A stretch of DNA of 64,000 nt from Ruminococcus sp. UBA1409 (GCA_002305045.1 DBPX01000022.1:38307-102306), one strand, 5' to 3'. Positions 8,090 to 17,761 are shown, counted from the first letter of the stretch. The notes: generated by a model from the letters alone, not told the origin. Translations and numbers: made by a program.

Positions 8090-8359
8090 TCAGCTGTCTT
8101 CCCTCTGCTTAGCGAAGCACTCGCTGCAGTATACCGGTCTGTCGTCGTGCGGCTTGAACGGTACTCTTGCTTCCTTGCCGCAGGCAGCGCATACCGCAGT
8201 ATAATACTGCCTTCCGGCCTCCTTCTTGCTTCTTCTGCAGTCCTTGCACATCTTCGGCTCGTTCTCGAAGCCCTTTTCAGCGTAGAACTCCTGCTCGCCG
8301 GCTGTGAAAACGAACTCATTTCCGCAATTACGGCATACTAATGTTTTGTCCTGAAACAT
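8090..8359 (-). CDS. Zinc-ribbon domain protein
   Basis: 89 residues with two CxxC pairs in each half: CRNCG at about 9-12 with CKDCRR at about 38-41, then CAACG at about 58-61 with CSECF at about 79-82. This is the small zinc-ribbon family common in Firmicutes, with no catalytic domain. GAGGG is present 6-8 nt upstream of the ATG. It is a single gene followed by a hairpin terminator. The role is unknown; such proteins often bind nucleic acid or act as small metal-binding adaptors. Confidence 0.82.
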   Translation of the reverse strand: MFQDKTLVCRNCGNEFVFTAGEQEFYAEKGFENEPKMCKDCRRSKKEAGRQYYTAVCAACGKEARVPFKPHDDRPVYCSECFAKQREDS

Positions 8360-8463
8360 ATTTTTCCCTCGCTTACTAGTTTTCGCCAGCGGGCTTACAT
8401 CCGCAACTTTGATTAAAATTTTCTAATAAACATCGTTCGACCCTAAGCTTGCTTGGCAATAAA

Positions 8464-8489
8464 ATATATAAAAACCCAAAAAAGGGCTT
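8464..8489 (-). terminator. Terminator of the sigma factor gene
   Basis: Minus-strand AAAGCCC-TTTTTT-GGGTTTTT hairpin directly at the stop codon, with the T-run merging into an A/T-rich stretch. Confidence 0.65.
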
Positions 8490-9044
8490 TTACCTGAGTT
8501 TAACACGGAGCTTTGTCCGCACCCTGGAGAGGGCGTTTCCCACAGCCTTCTCGGTTATTCCGAGACGGCAGGCAATCTCACGGTAGCTGCTGCCGGCAAG
8601 ATACTCCAAAAATACCGCTCTTTCCATATCGGTGAGGATTTTTCCCGCCAGGCTCATGACCTCGCCCAGCTCCTCCCTTATAAGAACTATCCCCTCGGGA
8701 GTCAAGGACGCCTCCAGTCCCAAATCGCCTATCTCCTGCTCACGGCTCTTTATCCTTTTGCTCCTTTTAAGAAGCAGAAGCATCCTGTTGCTGACGCAGG
8801 TGTAGACATAGGTCCCAAGGCTCGCTCCACGGGTGGAATCGTAGCTCTCTATCGCCTGTAAAAGAGCCAAAAGCCCCTCGGAGATAAGGTCGTCCCTTTC
8901 GGCGGCGCCGCCCTCAAGAGTCCTCGCCAGATGCAAAACCGTCCCCATATGGCGGTGAACAAGCTCGGAATATGCCAGACGGTCGGAAAAGACAAGCTTT
9001 AAAAGCTCGCCATCGCTCAGACCTGTGAAGCCACGGGACTGCAA
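8490..9044 (-). CDS. Sigma-70 family factor, sigma-H (Spo0H)-like
   Basis: 184 residues. Region 2 is seen as RDDLISEGLLALLQAIESYD then FxTYVYTCVSNRM-like sequence (SLGTYVYTCVSNRM), and region 4 as MERAVFLEYLAGSSYREIAC with the HTH ending KAVGNALSRVRTKL. The NALSRV(R/K) ending and the LTPEGIVL(I)REEL lead resemble sigma-H of Bacillus more than ECF sigmas. Family role: transition-state and early sporulation transcription. The start is taken as TTG at 9044, with GAGAGG 7 nt upstream; a TTG at 9059 has no SD. It lies just after ftsZ, where Clostridia often carry sigE/sigG, but its size does not fit those. Confidence 0.8.
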   Translation of the reverse strand: MQSRGFTGLSDGELLKLVFSDRLAYSELVHRHMGTVLHLARTLEGGAAERDDLISEGLLALLQAIESYDSTRGASLGTYVYTCVSNRMLLLLKRSKRIKSREQEIGDLGLEASLTPEGIVLIREELGEVMSLAGKILTDMERAVFLEYLAGSSYREIACRLGITEKAVGNALSRVRTKLRVKLR

Positions 9045-9186
9045 AAAACCACCTCTCAACGGTCATGGCAGACAACTTTGTAGAGAATCATATCATTTTT
9101 AGCCTTAAATGTCAAGAGTCTTGACCATTCTGAGCTATTTTATGGCAAAATGCACAATTTTATCATGAAATATCAGCCGATATAAC

Positions 9187-9220
9187 GAAAAAACAGCACA
9201 GTTTTTTAAATCCGTGCTGT
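9187..9220 (-). terminator. Terminator of ftsZ / dcw cluster
   Basis: Minus-strand arms ACAGCAC (9214-9220) and GTGCTGT (9193-9199), then TTTTTT. Confidence 0.8.
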
Positions 9221-9277
9221 ATTTTGCGTTTTAAGACCGCTGGATTGCACCCGTCGTGACAGTCTCTAGCCTCCCGG

Positions 9278-10336
9278 TCAGTTCTTAAACAGGTCCCAGA
9301 TTATGCTGTAGTCTCCTCCAGGCTTCCTGTCCTCACGGGGACCCTGCTCGGGTGCAGGTCCTGCGATATCGGAATAGCTGCCGCCGTCGGCAAAGTCGCT
9401 GGCGATTACTATGACATCAATAGTGTCAGACATATCGGTGCAGTACTTCTGACCGAAGATAAGCTCGACATCGGGGTCAGCCGCCTTTGCGATGGTATCG
9501 GTAAGCTCTGCGACATCGCCTGCTACTATATCGTCGGATATTGAGATGTTAAGAAGCAGTCTCTTAGCACCCCTGATGGAGGTCTCAAGCAGCGGGCTGG
9601 AGATGACCTGGTTTACAGCGTCCTGGACCTTGTCCTTGCCCTCTCCGTGACCTATAGCCATGTGGGCGTATCCTGCGTTTGACATTATAGACTTGACATC
9701 GGCGAAGTCTACATTGATGTCGCCCTCGCCCAAAATAAGCTCGGTAACGCTGGAAACCGCAGTCTTTAGTATATCGTCGGCAAGGGCAAACGCCTGACGC
9801 ATAGTGAGGTTTTCCTTGCCTGTAAGAAGCTTCTGGTTAGGTATTACAATCAGGGAGTCGACATTCTCAAGGAGGTTCTTAATGCCGTTCTCGGCACGCT
9901 TTTGCTTCATTGCACCCTCGAAGTCAAACGGCTTGGTGACGACGGCAACGGTTAAAATACCCATCTCCTTGGCAATCTGGGCTACCACGGGAGCGGCTCC
10001 AGTGCCTGTTCCTCCGCCCATTCCGGCGGTGATAAAGACCATATCCGCACCCTTTATGTTCTCGGTTATCTCGTCCTTAGACTCCTGAGCCGCACCCTCG
10101 CCCTTTTCGGGACGGCCGCCCGCACCCAGACCCCCGGTGAGCTTCTGCCCTATCTGAATCTTGGTGGTTGCCTTGGACTTTTTAAGAGCCTGAGCGTCTG
10201 TATTAACGGCTATGTAATCGACATCGGTTATCCCGGCGGCAACGATGCAGTTAAGAGCATTTCCTCCGCCTCCGCCGACTCCGACAACCTTTATTTTAGC
10301 CAAATCTATGCCATCGTTTTCCATAACAAAGCCCAT
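9278..10336 (-). CDS. ftsZ: Cell division GTPase FtsZ
   Basis: 352 residues. Tubulin-like GTPase that polymerises into the Z ring at mid-cell. Visible motifs: VVGVGGGGGNALN (nucleotide-binding loop), the tubulin signature AGMGGGTGTGAAPVVA, and the T7-loop region NVDFADVKSIM. The start at ATG 10336 follows GGAGGAAAAGGAAAG; the frame continues to 10381 but without an SD. The variable linker after about residue 312 is short, and the C-terminal peptide reads DYSIIWDLFKN, unlike the usual (D)IPxFLR type, so partner contacts (FtsA/SepF) may differ. No ftsA is adjacent. It has its own promoter upstream besides readthrough from the dcw operon. Confidence 0.97.
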   Translation of the reverse strand: MGFVMENDGIDLAKIKVVGVGGGGGNALNCIVAAGITDVDYIAVNTDAQALKKSKATTKIQIGQKLTGGLGAGGRPEKGEGAAQESKDEITENIKGADMVFITAGMGGGTGTGAAPVVAQIAKEMGILTVAVVTKPFDFEGAMKQKRAENGIKNLLENVDSLIVIPNQKLLTGKENLTMRQAFALADDILKTAVSSVTELILGEGDINVDFADVKSIMSNAGYAHMAIGHGEGKDKVQDAVNQVISSPLLETSIRGAKRLLLNISISDDIVAGDVAELTDTIAKAADPDVELIFGQKYCTDMSDTIDVIVIASDFADGGSYSDIAGPAPEQGPREDRKPGGDYSIIWDLFKN

Positions 10337-10396
10337 CTTTCCTTTTCCTCCAATATCTATTAATACAATGCTCAACGGCATCTGATATTCGATATT

Positions 10397-10425
10397 ATAA
10401 TATCACAAATTCTTTCTCTTGGCAA
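10397..10425 (-). promoter_or_regulatory. Sigma-A promoter directly upstream of ftsZ
   Basis: TTGCCA (10420-10425), 17-nt spacer, TATTAT (10397-10402) on the minus strand, about 60 nt before the chosen ftsZ start. Confidence 0.7.
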
Positions 10426-10505
10426 TAGCTTTTTGCAATTATTTTAAGAGAAATAATGCCATTTTAAGCCTGAAGCCTTCGATACTTCACCGGCTGAATA
10501 TACAA

Positions 10506-11384
10506 TCAGCCTTCCCCGTCCGAGGCTTCCTCCTCTGTCCTTGAGTTGGCAAGGCTCTGCTCCTGACGGCGCTTTAAATCCTCCTCCATCGCCTCGAGGT
10601 CCTCGTTTGTTATGAACGAAGCGCCGGCTGTTGCGCTGTGGTAAATTATCCTGCCAGAATCCTCCGGCGTGAGCTTGTCCTCGATTATCGCAGTGATATA
10701 TTCCAGCTTATACTCATAGTCCAGCGAGCTTCCGAACTCGATGTCTATCCTGCCGCCGTAGCCTATGAGGATGTCGGTACGGTCGGTAATGTCGATATAG
10801 GTTATCTTTCCGGGGCAGATTCTGTCTATGGCATCCAAAAGCTCGTAGAGTATCGAGAGCTTGTTGGGGTCGTGGCTCTCAAGAGTGTTTCCAAGTGCCG
10901 CCTCGACCGGCTCGATGCCGTATATCTGCATAAGCTCCCCACGGGGATTTGCCTGCTCTGTCTCAAGGAACCTTCCGCTCCGTGATATAACGGCGTAGCG
11001 GGAGCCTTCGTACTGACAGCAGGCAAACGGCTGCGCCTCGGTGACGGCTACCTCCAGCCTGTCGGGGAGCCTTCTTGTTATGCTTATGTCCTCAATGTAG
11101 ACAAGGGCGTCCTTAATCCTCTGCTCGGTCCTGTCTATGTTTATGCCGAACATATTTTTGCCCTCCTGAAGGTTTCCGGCGGCAAGTATCTGAGCCGCCG
11201 TATACCTTGAGTTCCCGGTCACCGAAAGCTCGCCGATTCTGAAAAGCACCGTCCTTGAGAGTATGAAAACCACGAAGAAGGCGGCAAGAAATATCAAAAG
11301 ATAGTAGAGCGAGCGGTTGCCCCTCCTTTTTCTTCTTCTGCCCGCCTGCTTCTTCTGCGGCTGGGATTTTACAACATCCTTCAT
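10506..11384 (-). CDS. ftsQ: Cell division protein FtsQ/DivIB
   Basis: 292 residues. Short cytoplasmic basic tail (RRRKRRG at about 17-23), one transmembrane helix (about 27-46), POTRA domain starting at about 50 (FRIGELSVTGNSRYTAAQIL), then a beta domain, and an acidic Glu-rich C-terminal tail typical of DivIB. It bridges FtsL/DivIC and the septal synthase outside the membrane. Sits between murA and ftsZ, its usual dcw position. ATG with AAAGGA upstream. Confidence 0.9.
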   Translation of the reverse strand: MKDVVKSQPQKKQAGRRRKRRGNRSLYYLLIFLAAFFVVFILSRTVLFRIGELSVTGNSRYTAAQILAAGNLQEGKNMFGINIDRTEQRIKDALVYIEDISITRRLPDRLEVAVTEAQPFACCQYEGSRYAVISRSGRFLETEQANPRGELMQIYGIEPVEAALGNTLESHDPNKLSILYELLDAIDRICPGKITYIDITDRTDILIGYGGRIDIEFGSSLDYEYKLEYITAIIEDKLTPEDSGRIIYHSATAGASFITNEDLEAMEEDLKRRQEQSLANSRTEEEASDGEG

Positions 11385-11434
11385 CTTATGTCCTTTCAGT
11401 CAAGCCGTCCGGGAGCCGCTGTGAGCCTCCCGGT

Positions 11435-12742
11435 CTATACTCTTTTTATGCTCGCTCCCACCGAGCTTAGCACAGTCTCTATGCTCTCGTAGCCTCTGTC
11501 TATAAAGTGAAGATTCGATACGACGCTGGTGCCCTGAGCGCCAAGAGCCGCAACCGTGAGAGCGGCGCCTGCCCTCAGGTCCTTAGCCCTGACCCTTGCT
11601 CCTAAAAGCTGTCTGACTCCCTCTATCACTGCGACTCTGCCCTCCAGCTTTATATCCGCTCCCATCTTTAAAAGCTCGGGAGCCGCCATAAACCTGTTTT
11701 CAAAGATATTCTCTACTATCATGCTTGTTCCCGACGCCCTGCACAGAACCGCCATGACGATAGGCTGACAGTCGGTGGGAAAGCCGGGATAGGGGGTGGT
11801 CCTTATCGTCCTGACGGAGCGAAGCGGCTTCTTTGCGCTTATGTAGAGCTTGTCAAGATACGGGTATACACCGCAGCCCATCTCCGAAAATACCGACATA
11901 CACGAATACATATCCTTAGAGGAGACTCCCGACAGCACAAGCTCCCCTCCAGTCGCCGCACAGGCTCCCATATAGGTTGCCGCCGCTATCCTGTCCGGCA
12001 TGACGCCGAAGCTGCAGCCGTGAAGGCTCTTGACGCCGTTTATTACTATTGTGGAGCTTGAATGTCCCCTTATGCACGCCCCGCAGCGGTTGAGATACTC
12101 CGCAAGGTCGGCTATTTCAGGCTCTCTTGCGGCGTTGTATATAACAGTCTCCCCCTCGCCCAGGGCGCAGTAAAGCATTATGTTTTCCGTCGCCCCTACC
12201 GAGGGCAGGGAGAGGGTTATGTCTATGTGAAAGGGTCTTTCCCCGGAGGTGCAGTCAAGGACTCCGTGGTCCTCGATAATCCTGACTCCCAGACGCCTAA
12301 GAGCGTCGAGATGGAGGTCTATCGGCCGTGGACCGAGCTCGCAGCCTCCCGGAAAGGAGAGCCTGCACCTGCCCGTCCTGCCCAGTATCGCCCCCAAAAA
12401 TACTATCGAGGAGCGCATCTTGCTCATAAGCGACTCGCTCACAGAGAATCCCTCGGTGCCGCCGGAGTCTACAATGACGGTGCTACCCTCTCTTTTGCAC
12501 CTACAGCCCAGCGAGCTGAGTATCCTGCAGGCGGCATAGCAGTCCGAAAGTGCAGGACAGTTATGTATCACGCTCTCGCCGCCGCACAGATACGCCGCCG
12601 CCAGCACCGGGAGCGAGCTGTTTTTAGCTCCCTGGACCTTTATCTCGCCCTCAAGCCTCCTGCCGCCCTCTATTACCAGCCCTCCGGCAAAGGAGCCGTC
12701 ACCCTCAGCCAGATTTACAGTCCTATCGCCAATTTTCATCAT
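11435..12742 (-). CDS. murA: UDP-N-acetylglucosamine 1-carboxyvinyltransferase MurA
   Basis: 435 residues. Transfers enolpyruvate from PEP to UDP-GlcNAc, the first committed step of peptidoglycan precursor synthesis. The reactive Cys is in PGGCELGPRPIDLH (Cys about 134), so fosfomycin sensitivity is expected on this point. N-terminal EGEIKVQGAKNSSLPVLAA is the substrate-binding loop. The start is ATG 12742 (a second ATG follows directly), with AAAGGGG 5 nt upstream; the longer frame to 12799 lacks an SD. Firmicutes often carry a second copy; only one is visible here. Confidence 0.95.
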   Translation of the reverse strand: MMKIGDRTVNLAEGDGSFAGGLVIEGGRRLEGEIKVQGAKNSSLPVLAAAYLCGGESVIHNCPALSDCYAACRILSSLGCRCKREGSTVIVDSGGTEGFSVSESLMSKMRSSIVFLGAILGRTGRCRLSFPGGCELGPRPIDLHLDALRRLGVRIIEDHGVLDCTSGERPFHIDITLSLPSVGATENIMLYCALGEGETVIYNAAREPEIADLAEYLNRCGACIRGHSSSTIVINGVKSLHGCSFGVMPDRIAAATYMGACAATGGELVLSGVSSKDMYSCMSVFSEMGCGVYPYLDKLYISAKKPLRSVRTIRTTPYPGFPTDCQPIVMAVLCRASGTSMIVENIFENRFMAAPELLKMGADIKLEGRVAVIEGVRQLLGARVRAKDLRAGAALTVAALGAQGTSVVSNLHFIDRGYESIETVLSSVGASIKRV

Positions 12743-12835
12743 GGATTCCCCTTTGCCTGTAAATTTGCAAAAAGCACTTTCCTGCAATCTACTAAGCATA
12801 ATATGAGAAATCCCGCCACGGTGCTACTTGCCGCT

Positions 12836-13972
12836 TCAGCCAAGCACCTCTTTTATGACTCCGAGTATTCTCTCGGGGGTGTCCTTTATGTACAGCCGGG
12901 AGGCGTTCTCTCCCAGCTCCCTAAGCCTTGCCGGGTCGTTTATCAGCTCGCTGACCGTATTGATAAGCAGCGAGGAGGTAAGCTCCTTTTGCTCTATAAG
13001 GATTGCGGCGCCGGCGTCAGAGAGCACCCTGCCGTTGTAATACTGGTGGTTTTCAGCCACTATCGGCGAGGGTATCAGCACCGAGCCGCAGCCGACAGCC
13101 TGTATCTCGGTCAGGGCTCCTGCGCCGCACCTGCTTATTATCAGGTCGGCAGCCTCCATGCAGGTCGGCATGTCGTCTATAAACTCCCTGACGATAAGCT
13201 CGGGATGGTCCTTTAGCTCGATCCCCTTTGCCTTCAGGGAGGCTACAAAGCTCCCCCTGCCGTTTTTGCCGTAGGAATGTATGTGGTTTACCTTAAGCCC
13301 GCTCTCCTTATACCATGCGATAAGGTCGGAGACGGTTTCGTTTATCCTGCCTGCGCCAAGAGTCCCGCCGGTGGAAAGAATACATATTTTCTCGCTAAGA
13401 CCCAGCCTTTTTCTAGCCTCCTCCTTTGTAAGGCGGTCCCTTACAAAGCCGGAGCGAACGGGCAGCCCGGTGATAACGCACCTCTGCCTGTCTCTAGGCC
13501 TAAACGCCGACGCCGCCTCCCCGACGGTAAGCATAATCCTGTCCGCCTTTTTTGAAAGGAGCTTTGTGGTGACTCCCGGAAAGGCATTTTGCTCGTGTAT
13601 AACGGTCCTTATGCCCATTGCCGCCGCCTTGTGGACTATCGGCTCGCTGACATACCCTCCCGTGCCGATTACAAGGTCGGGCTTAAAGGACTCTATTATT
13701 TCCTTGGCCCTCTTCCCGGAGTGGATAAGATAGTCAGCCGCAGTTATATTCCTTTTTATGTTTTTCAGGGTGAGCTTTCTTTGAAATCCCGCAACCCTTA
13801 TGTCCTCGTAGGCGATTTTAGCCTCGGCGGCGAGCCTTCTTTCGATGCCGTCAGGAGTGCCGACATATAAAAACTCAGTCCCGGGATACGCCTCCTTTAT
13901 TATCTCTCCTATGGCAAGCGCCGGGTTGACATGGCCGGCTGTTCCTCCGCCGGAAAGAATTACTCTTGGCAT
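12836..13972 (-). CDS. murG: UDP-GlcNAc:lipid I N-acetylglucosaminyltransferase MurG
   Basis: 378 residues, GT-B fold, peripheral on the inner membrane face. Converts lipid I to lipid II. N-terminal glycine-rich LSGGGTAGHVNPALAI, middle HEQNAFPGVTTKLL and C-terminal ISRCGAGALTEIQAVG are the MurG signatures. TAGGAGG precedes the ATG. Downstream of ftsW and upstream of murA in the dcw cluster, with short gaps, so presumably cotranscribed. Confidence 0.96.
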   Translation of the reverse strand: MPRVILSGGGTAGHVNPALAIGEIIKEAYPGTEFLYVGTPDGIERRLAAEAKIAYEDIRVAGFQRKLTLKNIKRNITAADYLIHSGKRAKEIIESFKPDLVIGTGGYVSEPIVHKAAAMGIRTVIHEQNAFPGVTTKLLSKKADRIMLTVGEAASAFRPRDRQRCVITGLPVRSGFVRDRLTKEEARKRLGLSEKICILSTGGTLGAGRINETVSDLIAWYKESGLKVNHIHSYGKNGRGSFVASLKAKGIELKDHPELIVREFIDDMPTCMEAADLIISRCGAGALTEIQAVGCGSVLIPSPIVAENHQYYNGRVLSDAGAAILIEQKELTSSLLINTVSELINDPARLRELGENASRLYIKDTPERILGVIKEVLG

Positions 13973-14016
13973 ATTATTTATCCTCCTAGATTCTAAGTAT
14001 TAGTCAAGCCGGATGC

Positions 14017-15243
14017 CTATATATCCGTACACTGCCGTGAGACGGACAGAACTACTCCCATCTCGGCAAGCTGTACTAAAAGCGCAGAGCCTCCGTAGCT
14101 GAAAAAGGGAAGCGAGACTCCCGTGTTCGGGAAAGCGTTGCAGGCGACTCCTATGTTTAAAATCGCCTGGAAGCCTATCTGAAAGACTATTCCCGTGACT
14201 ATAAGCGTGCCGAATTTGTCAGGAGCGGTCTTGGCTATCCTAAAGCCCCTTATCATGAACAAAACAAAGAGTATCACAACGGCTATTCCGCCGATGTAGC
14301 CAAGCTCCTCCACGATTATCGGGATGATAAAGTCGTTTTGAGCCTCGGGGAGCCAGAGGTATTTCTGCCTTGAGGCTCCAAGCCCGAGTCCGAACCAGCC
14401 CCCTGAGCCCATAGCTATGAGCGACTGCATTATCTGCCAGTTTTCGTCTGTAAGCTGACCGTCGTCTGTGCTGGACATGCTTGAGAGCCTTGTCAGTATG
14501 TAGGACAGTCCGTTCTCCCTGGTGAGAGAGAATACAAATATCATGACGATTGCGGCTAGACCCAGCACCAGCCCCATGGCGATGATATCCCTCCAGCTTA
14601 TCCCGCTCATTACGACTACGCAGGCGAATATCGCACACATTATTAAAAGCCCGGAGATATGCCTTTGGAATACCATGTTTACGCATATAGGCGCCATGGC
14701 TATCAGCATGGGAACTCCCTTTATGCTGAATCTGCCTATTTTGTACTCCCCGCCGCTCCTGACGGCAAGAAACGACAAAACTACTATAAGCACCGGCTTT
14801 GCAACCTCGGAGGGCTGGAAGTTGTAGCTTCCTATTCTAATCCAGCGAATCGCCTCCGCCTGACCGACTCCTCTTAGCGTGGTGTAGCTAAGAAGTACCA
14901 CTACGGCCAGGTATCCAAGAAGAACCACCTTTGAGTTTAGGAAGAGATGATAGTCTATCATGGATAGGAATATCATTATCACTCCGCCTATTGCGGCGGA
15001 GGTTGCCTGTACCCTCAGATACTTGTAGCCATCGTTGTCGTTCTCCAAAAGACCCTCCATATAGCTTGCGGAGAACATCATAAGTATTCCGAAGGCTAAA
15101 AGCACCGCTACTATAACCAAAAAGACATGGTCCATCCCCTGCGAGGGGATAATGAGCCTGGGCTCCCTTGACCTTCTTTTCTGCTTTCTTTTTCCGGCGT
15201 CGTCTGCGGGTTTAACCACCCGTATATTATTGGTGCCTGCCAC
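14017..15243 (-). CDS. ftsW: FtsW/SpoVE-type lipid II polymerase (SEDS family)
   Basis: 408 residues, ten predicted transmembrane helices after a basic cytoplasmic N-terminus (KRKQKRRSR at about 18-26). SEDS landmarks: FSASYMEGL near TM1, RWIRIGSYNFQPSEVAK, and the C-terminal FPNTGVSLPFFSYGGSALL. SEDS proteins polymerise lipid II together with a class B PBP; the partner is probably the SpoVD-like PBP upstream. GTG start with GGGAGGAG 4-5 nt before it. Whether it serves division (FtsW) or spore cortex (SpoVE) cannot be told from sequence alone; the dcw location favours division. Confidence 0.93.
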   Translation of the reverse strand: MAGTNNIRVVKPADDAGKRKQKRRSREPRLIIPSQGMDHVFLVIVAVLLAFGILMMFSASYMEGLLENDNDGYKYLRVQATSAAIGGVIMIFLSMIDYHLFLNSKVVLLGYLAVVVLLSYTTLRGVGQAEAIRWIRIGSYNFQPSEVAKPVLIVVLSFLAVRSGGEYKIGRFSIKGVPMLIAMAPICVNMVFQRHISGLLIMCAIFACVVVMSGISWRDIIAMGLVLGLAAIVMIFVFSLTRENGLSYILTRLSSMSSTDDGQLTDENWQIMQSLIAMGSGGWFGLGLGASRQKYLWLPEAQNDFIIPIIVEELGYIGGIAVVILFVLFMIRGFRIAKTAPDKFGTLIVTGIVFQIGFQAILNIGVACNAFPNTGVSLPFFSYGGSALLVQLAEMGVVLSVSRQCTDI

Positions 15244-15277
15244 TTGACTCCTCCCAATCAGTTAAACGCTCCGGGCG

Positions 15278-16282
15278 TCACGCCGCTTTAAGGGTTATAA
15301 GCACTCCTATAATCCCGGCGGCGAGGGTGACTCCGGAAAATACCCATAAAATCCTGTACTCCGACCATCCGCAAAGCTCGAAATGGTGATGAATCGGCGC
15401 CATCTTAAAGACCCTCTTTTTCCTCAGCTTAAAGCTGAGTATCTGGATGACATCGCTTAAAAGCTCTGCTATGTATATAATCCCGACCAGCGGCAGAAGC
15501 AGCTCCAGCCCGCTGGCTACTCCCATTGCGATGACTGCGCCTCCAAGGAACATCGAGCCGGTGTCTCCCATGAAGGTCTTTGCAGGGTGAAGATTCCAGA
15601 TAAGAAATCCTAAGCATCCTCCCGCTACGCTCATTGCGAACGCCGACATGTCCCACATATCCAAAATCACGAATATCATCGAGAATGCGGCTGAGTATAC
15701 AAGGGTGACAGAGCCTAAAAGACCGTCCACCCCGTCGGTGAAGTTGACTCCGTTTACAACTCCGTATATAGCTATTCCCATCAGAGGATAGTACAGCCAG
15801 CCAAGCTCTACATCCCCGATAAACGGGAAGGTTATCAGCGTGGTGTAGCCAAGAAGACGATGGGCCGCAAGGTACAAAACGATTATAGCCGCCTGCGCCG
15901 CCGTCTTTGCCATTATGCTAAGGCCCTTGTTCCTCTTTTTTATAACCTTGATGTAATCGTCCGCAAAGCCTATGAGCATGAACGCCATCGAGACTCCAAC
16001 AGCCAAAAGAAGCTTAAGCCCCGATTTGTCCTCAAGCGCCTCCTGGGGAGCCAAGGACTTTATTATAAGATGCGCCGCCCATACGGATATAGGCACAGAG
16101 GCTATGAACATAAAGCCTCCCATGAGGGGAGTGCCCTCCTTCGACTTGTGCCAGGACGGTCCAATGTCAAGAATATGCGAGCCTGCCTTGAGCTTTCTCA
16201 GATAGGGGACGAGTACCACCCCGAACAGTGCGGCTATCGCAAAGGAAAGAAGTCCCGCAATAAGATTAATCCAAAAGGGCAT
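15278..16282 (-). CDS. mraY: Phospho-N-acetylmuramoyl-pentapeptide transferase MraY
   Basis: 334 residues with about ten membrane helices. Attaches phospho-MurNAc-pentapeptide to undecaprenyl phosphate, forming lipid I. Key motifs: GFADDYIKVIKKRNKGL (catalytic DD), GVNFTDGVDGL and the cytoplasmic MAPIHHHFEL loop. The start at ATG 16282 fits the SD AAAGGA 8 nt upstream; the ATG three codons earlier overlaps that SD. murD, which usually follows, is missing here and ftsW comes next. Confidence 0.95.
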   Translation of the reverse strand: MPFWINLIAGLLSFAIAALFGVVLVPYLRKLKAGSHILDIGPSWHKSKEGTPLMGGFMFIASVPISVWAAHLIIKSLAPQEALEDKSGLKLLLAVGVSMAFMLIGFADDYIKVIKKRNKGLSIMAKTAAQAAIIVLYLAAHRLLGYTTLITFPFIGDVELGWLYYPLMGIAIYGVVNGVNFTDGVDGLLGSVTLVYSAAFSMIFVILDMWDMSAFAMSVAGGCLGFLIWNLHPAKTFMGDTGSMFLGGAVIAMGVASGLELLLPLVGIIYIAELLSDVIQILSFKLRKKRVFKMAPIHHHFELCGWSEYRILWVFSGVTLAAGIIGVLITLKAA

Positions 16283-16300
16283 TGATGTCATCCTTTCATT

Positions 16301-17746
16301 TTAAGCCTTTAGAGCTTCGTTTACTATTTCACGCTCGTCAAAGTGAACCTTTACCCCTCCCGGGAGTATCTGATAGTCCTCGTGACCCTTTCCGGCGAGC
16401 AGTATTATATCCTCACTTCTTGCGTTTGTCACCGCCCAGAATATAGCCTCCCGGCGGTCGTCTATCTCAACGAAGTCGACCTCGGTGTCCCTGAGTCCTT
16501 CAAGTATGTCGACTATTATCGAGTGCGGCTCCTCGTCCCTTGGATTGTCCGAGGTGATGACCAAAAGGTCCGCATATTTTGCCGCAGCCTTAGCCATAAG
16601 GGGACGCTTTTTGGCGTCACGGTTGCCTCCGCAGCCGAAAAGGCAGACTATTCTGCCCTTTGCAAGTTCCTTAAGGCAGGACAGGATGTTCTCAAGAGCG
16701 TCCGGCGTGTGGGCGTAGTCTATTATGACATGAAAGTCCCTGCCGGTGTCCACAGGCTCAAACCTTCCCCTGACGCCCTTTATCCCGGCGATGAGCCTTA
16801 CAGCCTCTCCCGGGTCACAGCCAAGCAGCTCGCAGGAGGCAAGAGCCGCCAGACAGTTTGAGATGTTATAGCTCCCGGGAAGCCCTATCCTTGTCTTAAA
16901 GGACTTCTTGGGCGAGGAATACCAAAATTCTGAGCCTCTTGCCGAAAGAGCGGCTCCGCTAGCAGAGTAATCCGCCGAGAAGTCCCGGCAGGAGTAGCTA
17001 AAAACGGGACAGGAAAGCTCCCCGGCAAGCCTTTTTCCGTAGCTGTCGTCTATATTAATGAGCGCCCTGCCGCAGCGTGAGAACAGAAGCTTTTTTGCCT
17101 GATAGTAGCTCTCCATGCTGCCGTGGACATCAAGATGGTCCTGAGTGAGATTGGTAAAGACCGCAAGCTCGAAAAAGGCGTCCGCCAGCCTGTACTGGCT
17201 GAGCCCCTGCGAGGACACCTCCATCACCACATCCGTGCAGCCTGATTTTCTCATCCTGTCGAGCATCGAAAAGAACTCCTTAGGCTCCGGCGTTGTCCTG
17301 TCGGAGGGGAAAAGCTCGTCTCCTATCTCACAGCCGCAGGTGCCTATAAGCCCGCAGCGCCGTCCCATAAGGGTAAGAAGCCCCTTTATAACGGTGACGG
17401 TGGTGGTCTTGCCGTTTGTGCCGGTGACTCCTATCAGCCTTAGCTCCCTCTCTGGATTATGATAGTAGTTTGCCCACAGCCTCGAGAGGGCAAGCCTTGA
17501 ATTTTCCACGATTATCTCGTTTTCAAGACCTAAGGACCTCTCCACTATGAACGCCCCGACTCCCTTTTTTGAAAGCTGGGGAACGGCGTCATGCCCGTCG
17601 AAGCGCTCCCCCTTTATTGCGACAAATACAGAGCCCTCGCCAAGCTCCTCCCTGCTGTCGGAGTGAATCCCGCTAACCGAAAAATCCCCGACGCCGTCAA
17701 GCTCACCGGGAGCGGCGATGCCGTCAAGCAGCTCATAAAGTCTCAT
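16301..17746 (-). CDS. murE: UDP-MurNAc-tripeptide synthetase MurE (meso-DAP type)
   Basis: 481 residues, Mur ligase family. Adds the third stem amino acid to UDP-MurNAc-L-Ala-D-Glu. ATP loop GVTGTNGKTTTVT (about 105-117), central YAHTPDAL and C-terminal TSDNPRDEEP; DNPR is the recognised marker for meso-diaminopimelate specificity. SD TTGGAGG before the ATG. Located between the PBP and mraY; the usual neighbour murF is absent from this window. Confidence 0.95.
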   Translation of the reverse strand: MRLYELLDGIAAPGELDGVGDFSVSGIHSDSREELGEGSVFVAIKGERFDGHDAVPQLSKKGVGAFIVERSLGLENEIIVENSRLALSRLWANYYHNPERELRLIGVTGTNGKTTTVTVIKGLLTLMGRRCGLIGTCGCEIGDELFPSDRTTPEPKEFFSMLDRMRKSGCTDVVMEVSSQGLSQYRLADAFFELAVFTNLTQDHLDVHGSMESYYQAKKLLFSRCGRALINIDDSYGKRLAGELSCPVFSYSCRDFSADYSASGAALSARGSEFWYSSPKKSFKTRIGLPGSYNISNCLAALASCELLGCDPGEAVRLIAGIKGVRGRFEPVDTGRDFHVIIDYAHTPDALENILSCLKELAKGRIVCLFGCGGNRDAKKRPLMAKAAAKYADLLVITSDNPRDEEPHSIIVDILEGLRDTEVDFVEIDDRREAIFWAVTNARSEDIILLAGKGHEDYQILPGGVKVHFDEREIVNEALKA

Positions 17747-17761
17747 AAAAAGCCTCCAATC